Shown here in pieces: positions 39,353 through 49,024 of a stretch of DNA of 64,000 nucleotides. This DNA comes from Mesorhabditis belari. Taxonomy: Eukaryota; Nematoda; Chromadorea; Rhabditida; Rhabditidae. Location: positions 516,001 to 580,000 of the forward strand of contig CAUEEP010000878.1 of NCBI GenBank assembly GCA_958450365.1, given 5' to 3'. Position numbers and translations under genes: made by a program. The first letter of the stretch is position 1. Every line of letters begins with the position of its first letter. The notes below the pieces were generated by a model. The model was not told the origin of the DNA. It saw only the letters and a program-made list of their open reading frames with translations, and did not search any database.

Positions 39353-40152
39353 CCGTTTTTTAAACGCTCTGTGTTTTTAATCACTTTTGAATCACTTTGA
39401 AATCAAAGCAAATCACTTTTGAATCACTTTGAAATCACATTCTTCCTTTTCCCCCAAGTCATTTCTAGATCTTTCAACGTCAAATCTAATCGATTTCGAC
39501 TCAAGCAAAGAAATTTCAGTTCCCATTTCTGCACTAGTTAACTCATCATTTGCATTTGTTTTTGCCTTTTTTTTATCATTTTCGAGTTCTGCCATCATTT
39601 TTCTTCATAAACATTTCAACCAAATTTATATGTATTTATTTCTTCCGCTTATCGAATAAATTATGAAGATTATCTAGCCTCGTTTGCCGAGCCTGAGCCT
39701 TGATCGTTAGTTCTTAGAAATCGAGCAGATGACTAGCCAATTTCTCGGCCAATCCAAAACACAAACAATTACTTTGCAAAGCAATCTAATCTATATATAA
39801 TTTCGAAATGTCAGTCTGTCCATTGGAGCTCTAGTGAGTTTGTCGGGAACGGCCAAAATACGCACCACCTGTGCTTAATTGTGCTTTTTAAAAGCCGTTT
39901 CAAAAAATACCCAATAGAAAATAAGTTAAGTTATGTGCTATATCTGTAAATTTTTATGTAGCTCTAGCTTTTCTGAATAGCTTTTTGGTGGCACTTTTGT
40001 GAAAAACGGCCTTGTTGTGTGAATCCCTTGATCTTTTGCTTCACTGCACATTTTTATTTTCGCATTTCGTCGAACTACAACAAAAATAAGATTAAACCAT
40101 TAAACAACCATTCGTTCAAGTTTAGAGTGATTCTCAAAAAGTCCGTAAAAGC

Positions 40153-43100
40153 CTAAGCAGTCTGATTTGACGATGAGGTGACTTTGTATCGCTGAATTCT
40201 TCCCAACGGGGTGATTCGGTAGATAAGTTTGAGCACTTCTCTACGCATTGATTTGTTTACCACCATATAGAAAATCGCCATTGAACCTGGAAAATTTGAA
40301 AGGTTTTGACTTTTTTGAGGCTTTTTTGAGACTTTTTTCTAGTTTCTAAATCTGAAAACCGCTTAAAAATGGTTCTATCATGGTGCCAATCTTGAAAATT
40401 TTGATTTTGATTTTGATGAGTTGACATTTGACCATCGTTAGCTCGAGAATTGTCTTGACAACACACTGTTCGAGAATTGCCACGAGCCATTAGTGACGAG
40501 GTACATGATTGGAGGAAGCACGATGAAACCCGAGCAAATTGTACAATAGAAAATGCCGGTGATCATCACCGTCGTGCAAATCCCAAAGCATTGAATAGCA
40601 ATCTGAAACAAAATTCAATATTGCATCGACTTTTCTTCTCAAAGAATGCACAAAGAATCACTCACCACTGTTTGTATTTTGTTCGTGTTCGCATTCATCT
40701 TTCGATGGGCTCGATACATCAAAATCAGCATGAGACTATTCAAAAACAAGATGCAAATCGCCACACCGATGTTGTTATACAAGAATATCATTGGCATCTG
40801 AAATAAAGGCATCTGAGTCAAAGAAAGTCAAGAAAGTCAAAGCTTAAGTCAAAGCTTAAGTCAAACAAAGCTTTGCTTAAAAGAAAAATGGCTAAAATGG
40901 TTAATAATACAGTCAACTTCGACAAAATGCTTTTGAAATTCTAAAGTTTGCCCCAAATTCCGGCGTCGCCCGCCCAGAGTTATGCAGAAAACGTTTTAGG
41001 TTCATTGTATCGAAACACGTTTTAGGTTCATTGTATTGAATTTCGGTTCCGAACGATTCGTTATACATATCGAAATTCGATAGGGTGATCAAAAAGTTCC
41101 CCGCACACTTGTAAATGATTCATTTTCTAAATAAACGCTAAAACAAAAATAGGTGAGCGCCGTGACAGTTTCCCTCCAGCGCACTACAATGCTTCTTTGG
41201 AGAGCTAGGTGGCTCTGATCAGAATGGTTTAGGTGTAGGAATGCTCCCCAGAATTCTCAGCTTCAAAATACTATAGGGTGACCGCGAATTACAGACAACT
41301 GTATAGAGACAACTTTCTGGAAAAGTACCTGATAAATGTCTAATTTATTTCAAAAGTGTCCAGTGTTATATAGGAAATTGTAGCCCTAATTCTCAGCAAT
41401 ATTTCTCTACCAAAAACTTCCCGATTACACTTATACAAGTCATTTAACAAGCGCTTGAATGAGCTCTAATCGACATCTCTCCGGCGAATCTGTCATTTGG
41501 CCGCTTTTCTCTATTAGAAATTGCTAAGAAAGGCTTTTCTATATTGCTTCAATGCAAAAATAACGCTTAGCATTACTTAATAAAAATAAGAGTCACACTT
41601 AACTGTTTTGGCTGAATTGGCATAACCAAAATTTAAGTTAATGTCAAGCTCTTTGAAGAAGCAGGGAAAAAGGAGTAATTGATTATTTTCGATGTTCAGT
41701 TTAGAGTTCTCGTTATATCAGATGTTCTGGCGCTATCAATTTGTTGAAAGCAATTTTTTTGACAAAATTACCACAAATTTGACTGAGAAAAACTTTTCCG
41801 AATGAAATTTTTTAATGTAGAAAGGCGGCCAAATGACAGATTTGGAGAGATGTCGATTAGCGCTCATTCAAGCGCTTGTTAAATGAGCTGTATAAGTTCC
41901 ATCGGGAAGCTTTTGGTAGATAAATGTAGCCAAGCATTAGGGCTACAATTCTCTATATAACACTTGACACTTTTGAAATAAGTTGGGCATTTTCTAGCTA
42001 CTTTTATAAAAAGTTGTGGTTATACCTTGCTCTGTAAGTCCAATTTCGATCGGGGCTTTAACTGAAAAATAGAGCTTCTTTCGTAAAGTGTGCGGAAACT
42101 TTTTGAGCACCCTGTATTAATCTGAAACGTGGCTCACAATGGAGTGCTCGGGCTTTGCCGCGAAATAATAGCTGGCCGTGGGGGTGAGATAGACGAGTGG
42201 GGGGCAGGTGAAGTAGACGCTGGCCCCGTAGATGAATGGCGGGAGAATCCACAGCACCAGTCGCCATCCGCCGAATAGTGTCTGAATTTTGTGATCGGAA
42301 TAAAGAAGGATGAATGAAGATTCATCACACAGTGGTGAATCCTCATTCACCCCCACTAAATGGATCTTGACTCACCTGCTGCAACTGGGGACCGATAAAA
42401 TCGACGCAGCGATTTACCCCCAACACCACACTCAACGCACAATAGACGCACCAATCGGCTGAAAAAAATGGGGCACTTGGAAAAGTTGCGGTAAAACTCA
42501 CCGAAGCACAGTGTTGCAATCCAGAGATTCAGCAGTGGACTGTCGCAAAACGAGTAGCCCATCACCAGAAAATAGCCTGAAAATGTTTTTTTACGAAAAT
42601 GCTTTCTTTTCGCTTCAAACCGGGCAAAATCGAGCTTGGAACCAGACTGAAAATATCGACAAAACCGACGACAAATCTAGAAAAATCAAATCAAATTTTG
42701 ATTCCATTAAAGCCTACAATATTCTGTAGCAAATGATTTTCATAAACTTTTCTTGTGCCATTGCAATCAGACAAAATGCGTACAAAGTGATGAAGAATGA
42801 GCCGACGCTTAGGTAGATTGAACCTAGAGAAACACATTAACAACAATTAACAACAAAAATTTTGATACTTTTCTATTTTATCCCCACAAACAAGAAATTT
42901 ACAGGGTGATCCAAAATTATGGCAACTTCTTGATAGAAAAGTATCCGAGAAATGCCTAACTTATTTCGAAAGTGTCAAGTGCTATATGGAGAATTAAAGC
43001 TCTTAATCTTGGCTTCATTTATCTATTAAAGATTCGACAATCGGAGTTATGCAGCTCATTTTACAAGCTTTCGAATGAGCTCTGTCTATTTAGGTACAGG

Positions 43101-44499
43101 GTGACCGCGAATTATAGAGACAACTTTGGAAAATTAGTTGGGAAAAGTCCAACTTCATTTAAAAGTGTCAAGTGCTATATAGAGAATTGTAGCCCTAATT
43201 CTTGGCAACATTTATCTACCAAAAACTTTCCGATTCGACTTATACAACTCATTTAACAAGCGCTTGAATGAGCTCTAGTCGGTCTCTCTCCAGCGAAGTG
43301 CTATTTTTGATGATTTTCTTTTAAAAAAATTGTCGGAAAACTTTCTTATCTATTTATTTAATGTAAAAATACTATTTAATGCTACTAAATAACAGTAAGA
43401 ATAAATTGAGCTCTTTAAACTTTCATAAACAAAAATTGAATTGATTTAAAGTCTATTTGGAAGCCCAAAGGAAGGAGTTGAAAATTAATTTTTAATTTCT
43501 AACTTTTATTCATATTTTGCTGTAGCTGTGAGCTGTTCTAAGGCTAAAAATTTGTTAAACAAAAAAAGCACAAATCCGACTGGAGAAAGCCATTTTAAAT
43601 GAAATTTTTTTAAAGAAAATCATCAAAAATAGCATTTCACTGGAGAGAGGCCGACTAGAGCTCATTCGAAAACCTGTAAAATGAGCTGCATAACTCCGAT
43701 TGTCGAATCTTTAATAGATAAATGAAGCCAAGATTAAGAGCTTTAATTCTCTATATAACACTTAACACTCTTGAAATAAGTTAGGCATTTCTCAGATCTT
43801 TTCTATAAAGAAGTTGCCATGATTTTGGACTCTGTACATTTGGGATGTGCGATTTGCATTAATTGATTGTTGAGACAAGAATTTACTGGCGTACTTGTTG
43901 ATATTATCTCCACGAAATTGCGAATTTATATTTTGACAAATATGGGGTACTTGCTTGCAAATATGGGGTGCTTGCAAATCAACCTTCAGCAATGCAAATT
44001 GAATGAAAAGCTTTGCGGGGGATAAGACAAGTACGCCAGTGGGTTCTTGTCGATCATCACAATCACAATCGAACCGTATCGGAACCGTATTAGATCAAAA
44101 AAAGAACCGTATTGGAACCGTATTAGAGCAAAATAGGAACCGTATTGGAACCGTACCGTAATGCAAATTGAATGAAGGGGTAAAAGTGACAAGTACCAAT
44201 ATTTCTAAACTCTCGTCTTTTCAAGCAAAAATTATTAATGACGATCCCCGATTAGACAGACTTACCTTGAATGAGATTCTTTGGATGTGGATTGTTCCCT
44301 TCAGCACACTCGGCATCCAAACGGAGAACGTCGTCCCCTTTGTAAAGAGCATAGATCTGAAAAATTGATGAAACTTTTCAACAAAACAATTTGGAGGTTT
44401 GGAGCTTTGAAGCAACGTTTTGGACACTATTAGCTATTTGTTAGCTTTAAATTGCACCTGTAAGAGAAGGGAATCGTTGAAATAGCGATACTTGGTCAT
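40153..44499 (-). CDS. serpentine chemoreceptor, SRT-like 7TM GPCR, 10 exons
   Basis: Minus-strand exons in order: 44499-44458, 44356-44266, 42823-42718, 42676-42621, 42576-42502, 42458-42376, 42281-42138, 40797-40666, 40602-40488, 40286-40153. They total 978 nt, 325 residues, with all phases agreeing. The start MTKYRYFND precedes an extracellular N-terminus with one Cys (DAECAEG). TM segments follow: SIYLSVGSFFITLYAFCLI; FVVGFVDIFSLVPSSI; WIATLCFADWCVYCALSVVLG; RLVLWILPPFIYGASVYF; IGVAICILFLNSLMLILM; CTTVMITGIFYCTICSGFI; MAIFYMVVN. The CYRIL plus FVVGFVDIFSL block and the LGVNRCVDF motif after TM3 are hallmarks of the nematode SRT class. The cytoplasmic tail is basic. The last intron needs a GC donor (AATG|GC). 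Likely expressed in sensory neurons by family analogy. Confidence 0.82.
41081..42116. mobile_element. nested foldback elements in the receptor's longest intron
   Basis: The outer element has ends tagggtgatcaaaaagttcc and gaaactttttgagcaccctgta. Inside it lies a second palindrome (from about 41275 agggtgaccgcgaattacag to about 42020) with arms of more than 200 bp (ctcatttaacaagcgcttga with its complement; gagagatgtcgatt). An outer-element relative is at 57540-57747. No transposase ORF. Confidence 0.85.
42901..43836. mobile_element. nested foldback elements in receptor intron 2
   Basis: Outer arms of about 190 bp (acagggtgatccaaaattat... and ...atgattttggactctgta). Inside, starting near 43097, is another copy of the cagggtgaccgcgaattata family whose own arm continues (ctctccagcgaagtgctatt with aatagcatttcactggagag). 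Both families share subsequences with 41081-42116. Confidence 0.85.
44070..44158. repeat. short tandem of gaaccgtattg units
   Basis: Five to six copies of an 11-bp-like unit (ggaaccgtatt with inserts) very close to the ccatattggaa satellite of 22190-22702. It lies in receptor intron 2, so a related satellite unit sits in introns of two neighbouring genes. Confidence 0.75.
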
Positions 44500-44903
44500 T
44501 ATTCTCAGCAACGAACTTAAATGACAAAACAACTATCGGAAAACTATCGGAAAATTATCGGAAAACTCCGAAATTATTGTGTGAAGTTTAAGGAGTGATT
44601 CAGCGAATAATTGAACCGTGAGACGCCTTTTATAGAGCATTTCCAGCAAAATATTCTCATGGTGTTTAGTCGAGAAAGCGTGTGAAGCGGAAAATTCGTT
44701 CTTTTTGAATTTGGTAAATGGTCTACTACACAGACTTTTGTTTTTTCGAGATTTCTTGGAATAGGCGATACTCTGAAGTACATTTGTTATTTTCCATGCG
44801 CTTTTCTCGGTTCACTTTTCGGTTAGAAATATTAAATGAGACCTAGACGATCTTGTAGAGTTTTTCACGCTGATTTCTATGCTTTTTTAGTTTTCCCATA
44901 ATA

Positions 44904-45646
44904 CTAGGTACATGCATAAGAAATGCGGATTTCAACATTTTCATAAATTCCCAACGATAGAAATCAGATATCGATGAATGTTATAAACTATTTGAAAGTT
45001 GTAAATCTCCTCTACAAAATTGACTAAAACGTGTTTCAATTGATCGAACCATTGAAGAAATTGCGAGGGCAAAATGCGAGTGACCAAAAAAGGAATCGAG
45101 TCACTTTAGGGACAAGTTTAGTGTCGTCAAAATAGACTTAGCTTCCCAAAATTGAAGATTTAAAAACAAAAAGGATAACTATATATCTATTCATTAAAAA
45201 AGTCTAACCGAAATGCATTTACAGAAATTTGGCTAGAGCGTAAGTTCAAAACCCTCAAAATTGTCAAAAAAGCGGCTTTTTCACAAAAAAAGAAAAATTA
45301 TTGTAAAAACAAAGTTTTCCCATGAAATGATCCCAACTCTTAGTTATTTTGAATAATATTTTAGGGCGCTCATTTTCCACTATATAGTCGAAATGGAACT
45401 CTTGTGAAAGTGGGGTTTTCAAAAAGTGCCCATTTTTGGTCGCTAAAGTCACTCGATTTCTTTTTGGTCACTCACATTTCGCCCTCGAAATTTCTTCAAT
45501 GCTTCGATCAATTGAAACACGTTTTAGCCTATTTTGTAGAGGAGATTTACAACTTTCAAATAGTTTATAACATTCATCGATATCGGGTTTCTATCGTTGG
45601 GAATTTATGAAAATGTTGAAATCCGCATTTCTTATGCATGTACCTA
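44904..45646. mobile_element. large palindromic foldback element
   Basis: Begins ctaggtacatgcataagaaa and ends tttcttatgcatgtacctaa. The arms are about 170 bp with high identity (aaatgcggatttcaacattt...gtaaatctcctctacaaaat). The outer ends are GGTAC-like. Central part unpaired and non-coding. Just upstream of the receptor's start. Confidence 0.9.
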
Positions 45647-46942
45647 AGAGTTCTGAATCGCAAGGAAACTGGCATACAAAATTGAGTTCGCTTTTGGTAG
45701 GTTTATAAAAGTGCTTTTTAAATCTAAGCGTAAACTCGTAGGACAGTGGTTAGTGTGTTTGAACATCAAATTTGTTGCTCCGGTTCAGATCTATCGAAGC
45801 AAAGGGAGGGGGAGCAAAGGGAGATCTAGGTTAATCAATCTTTGTTAATCAATCTGATTTCTAATCAATCGTGAGTCGAGATTTGAATGCAGTTTGGTAA
45901 AGTTCTCGTTGTCTCCAGAAACTCTTGATAATGTTGATGTATTGTGATTAAAAGTTCAGTACTAAATTTTACAAGATAGCTCAGAGGCTGTTCGGATTTG
46001 AAAATACCATTTTGATTTTGAAACATCCAAAAATATCTTAAATTGCTTCGATTATCCAAAGCCGATGTTTAAAACTGTTTCTTTATAACTCGTGTTCGGA
46101 TTAGACTGCTTCTCGACTTGACTGAAAATCTTGAAAGTTTAAGAAGAAGCGGCACTAAAGGATGCGCCATAATTGTCGAAACAAGATAAACTTCTGATTT
46201 TAAAGCAGACAAGAGCAAAAAAGACAAATTTTTAACTGAATAACATTTATTGTACATCAAAAATGATAAATCAACTATCAAATTCGAATCGATCACCATT
46301 AGCATGCGAGCGGGCTCGCAGGCGTTTCAGAAAGACGTCAACTTTTTTGCAAATCATTTTGCAAAAAAGGAATACCAGTATCGGAATCAGCGTAAGATTC
46401 TGCGTCATTTAGCCACCTCAGCCTTGTGACCTTCGAGGTCGTGGAATGAGAAATCGGAGACCTTCGAGGTAGAAATGAGAAATGAGAAATCGGATTAGAA
46501 ATGCGTTAGAATCAAATTCGGCCCGAAAAAAGCTGATATTGGATAATCTAGTAGATCGGAAACATTTCTACATTTTACAGTATAGACACATGTTGATCCA
46601 ATGCTCACTCAGGAATGAACTATGTAGGTATCATGTTTTGACGGCTCTATTCAAAGCGATTCGGGATCTCTCTCTTTTCAACTATTCAATAAAGGTTATC
46701 TAGACTCTTCAATCATTCAAAAATACAAAAACATTCAGCACTATCTATTGTAGCTGAACAATAAAGCTTCGAAAAATAAAAATATTTTCCGCTTTGATTC
46801 AAAATATTATAAAAGCACTTCCTCGACTCATCGAAACTCCATCAGATTTTTTTCAATTGTTTGCTTGTATTTTGTATATCTTTTCAGCTCGATAAATCTA
46901 CATATATACATAGGCTAACTACTTTAAAACCACCAGAAACTC
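45647..46942. other. no gene seen; one weak tRNA-like fragment
   Basis: Around 45731-45790 (plus) a tRNA-like order is visible (taggacagtggttagtg, ctccggttcagatc), degenerate. Short repeats (accttcgaggt, gaaatgagaaatgag) lie near 46425-46490. ORFs here (for example 46482-46703) have no support. Confidence 0.4.
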
Positions 46943-47719
46943 ACAAGGGAATGACACGAGCTCGAAGTTGAGAATCGTTTCATTACCAAGTGCATCTTAT
47001 AGAATCGGCTATGCTGATTCTGAATCAGTAGAAATTAGCTGCAAACACTCACGCAATCGCAGGGAATCTGGCATAGAGAATTCCCTTACATTTCGGACTC
47101 TAATGGGGCCGCCACAAAGACACGTTTCAGCGACTTTGGTGGTCTAGCGGATACTGAGCTAGCCTACGGAACTTATGAAGATTTTTGGCTTGGGTTCGAA
47201 TCTTCCCCAGGCTGACTTTTCTTGCTTTTTTTGATGTCTTTGCATTAAATATTTATGTTTTATGCACCCTTTTACAACTTTTAAAGGGATGAAATTTATT
47301 TATAGAGTCATTATGGAGTTCATATACATTTTTCGAACTCTGGCACCAATGGTTCATGACTTTATTATCTCTGCCAACAAAAAGCAGTGCTTTTTTTGCA
47401 GCAAAGTATTTTGTTTGTGCAAATTTTACAATTTTGCATTGTTACTATATGAAAATCAATAAAGAACCTTATTCTTGCATTTTGAAGTTCATCAGTCTAC
47501 GCTGAAATCGATTTTGAGAATTGCAAATTTTCTGAAAACCGTTAGAAGTTGGAAAAGGCCTCATGAAGAGTCCAAAATTTAAGAAAACTTTCTATGCCAG
47601 ATTTCTTGCGATTGCGTGGGTGTTTGCAGCTAGTTTTTACAGATTCAAAATCAGTATAGCCGATTCTATAAGATGCACTTGGTCACGAAGCGATTCTGAA
47701 CCTGGTGTTATTCCCTTGT
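46943..47719. mobile_element. palindromic element with a tRNA-derived loop
   Basis: The arms start acaagggaatgacacgagct and end with gttattcccttgt. They pair over about 150 bp (gtgcatcttatagaatcggc, ttagctgcaaacactcacgc and complements). The loop at 47133-47212 contains a plus-strand tRNA-like segment (tggtggtctagcggatac, cttgggttcgaatcttcccc). Same architecture as 37141-37827 although the arm sequences differ. Confidence 0.85.
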
Positions 47720-47849
47720 CAGCTAACAGGAGGGTTTGAGATGGAGCTGGGCGAGGTGCTTAGAAGAAAAGCGTTAGCTGAACACTCTAACTAGTTTAAC
47801 TCTAACTTATTTGATTACGCTCGTTAACTTGTTAAACTTTTGACCTTTC

Positions 47850-47868
47850 AGGTCAAACTATTTCCAAA
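47850..47868 (+). promoter_or_regulatory. probable spliced-leader acceptor of the S1-like gene
   Basis: tgacctttcag ends at about 47851, 18 bp before the ATG at 47869, with no recognisable upstream exon. Confidence 0.4.
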
Positions 47869-48549
47869 ATGTATCGTTCTCTCCTCCTCGTCTTCTCAGC
47901 ATGCATTCTCAGCTCTGTCGCTCAAAAGGGAATCCTCGATGTCGGCAAAGATATCCAGAAAATCGTCGATGAACTCTCAACCGATTATGGGGTGGTTGTG
48001 ACGAACAATTGCTCGAATTCGATTTATCTGAAATGTGCCTCGGCCGATGATGCGATTACAGGCGATGGATCAGATGATGACGACTGGTGGACACTTGACA
48101 GCGGAGATGTAAGCGGACCAGTCACTTTATTGACAAACCTGTTAAATATCGTCTAGACTCTCAGCTGGGGATTCAAGGACAACGAGCAGGGGACAACGTG
48201 TTTCTGGTGTTACGCTAACAATAACGGTCAAGATGCACGCGATTCGGGCAATTGGTACATTCATCAGAATGTTTGGGGACACGGAAAGTGAGTCGTAAGG
48301 CTTAGGTTTAGGCTTAGGCTACACGTTTAACAGAGCTCATCGGTGAGAACAGTTTAGTCTTAGAAATAATAATGGGTAATCGATTTCAGCACCGGCTGCG
48401 ACGGAGCGCCGGGAAATAACGGAGGTGTCGATGATAACGGGCTGACGGAATGGGAAGTGCGTGACGATGGAATGTATTCGAATATGTGTGGCGAGTGTCA
48501 AGATGGAAGCGTTTTCGAGAAATACTCTGATTGGGGGCCATCGCCATAA
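47869..48549 (+). CDS. small secreted protein resembling the plant self-incompatibility S1 family
   Basis: Three exons, 47869-48108, 48157-48287 and 48390-48549, total 531 nt, 176 residues, all junctions in frame. The first 18-19 residues (MYRSLLLVFSACILSSVAQ) are a signal peptide. The mature part follows the S1 pattern: VVVTNNCSNS...LKCASADD near residues 41-58, then a basic/acidic turn, TLSWGFKDN...GTTCFWCYA at ~81-100, and near the end EWEVRDDGMYSN, matching the family's TxxFWC and WxVREDGxY hallmarks. Nine or so cysteines after the signal peptide could form disulfides. AATAAA lies 11 bp after the stop. S1 proteins are secreted ligands in plants; a role in a worm is unknown. The assignment rests on motif recognition only. 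Confidence 0.72.
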
Positions 48550-48559
48550 GTCTCGCACA

Positions 48560-48565
48560 AATAAA
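48560..48565 (+). terminator. polyadenylation signal AATAAA
   Basis: Canonical hexamer 11 bp after the stop codon of the S1-like gene; very short 3' UTRs are common in nematodes. Confidence 0.6.
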
Positions 48566-49024
48566 AATGTTTGCACAAAGTTTTCCCAAACAAATCAGCT
48601 TTAAATAAACTTTCTGGCATGTGCACTGATGGATTATAAACATCCACAAAACAGGCTACGTCGATACCCAATAGAGAACATACTCAATAAAAACAAAAAA
48701 CATTAGTTCACACTTGCTTTTTCAAATTTAAGGTACCTGGAGAGAAGATGAGAAATAAATTGCAAAAGAATAAGAGTTGCAGGGCAGTAATTTTCAACGG
48801 AGTCGGTATTCATGGAATTATGAACTTCACATCGATGAAACACTTCTCTTATAAGCTTTTCTTCGTCAAATTAATGATTTGACGAAAATCTTGTCACTTT
48901 ACTGGTGTTTTGTTTTGCCTAGATAATTTTTAAGCAATATTTTTATTTTTGTTCGAAATCAAGTTTAGAAAAGAGATAACAAGTTAAAGGATTAAAGAAG
49001 GATCAATGTTTTTACAGCTTTAAT
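48566..49024. other. intergenic, nothing seen
   Basis: Spacer between the convergent S1-like and cysteine-rich genes. Contains an ATTAAA on the minus strand near 49020, likely the polyadenylation signal of the cysteine-rich gene. Confidence 0.5.

Larger units (their letters stand above)
38055..40152. other. intergenic region between the kinase and the receptor gene
   Basis: No exon that I can support. It holds a near-perfect hairpin (38843-38896), a short inverted pair around 38965-39035 (cttagaaaaaaaga / tttttttctaag), a tRNA-like fragment at 39300-39350 (minus), and an ORF pair at 39413-39659 without homology. The facing genes end towards each other here. Confidence 0.45.

Noticed and set aside
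39413..39659. Charged ORF on the minus strand and hydrophobic ORF on the plus strand
   Set aside because: Complementary-strand pair with no homology; could be chance or 3' UTR sequence.
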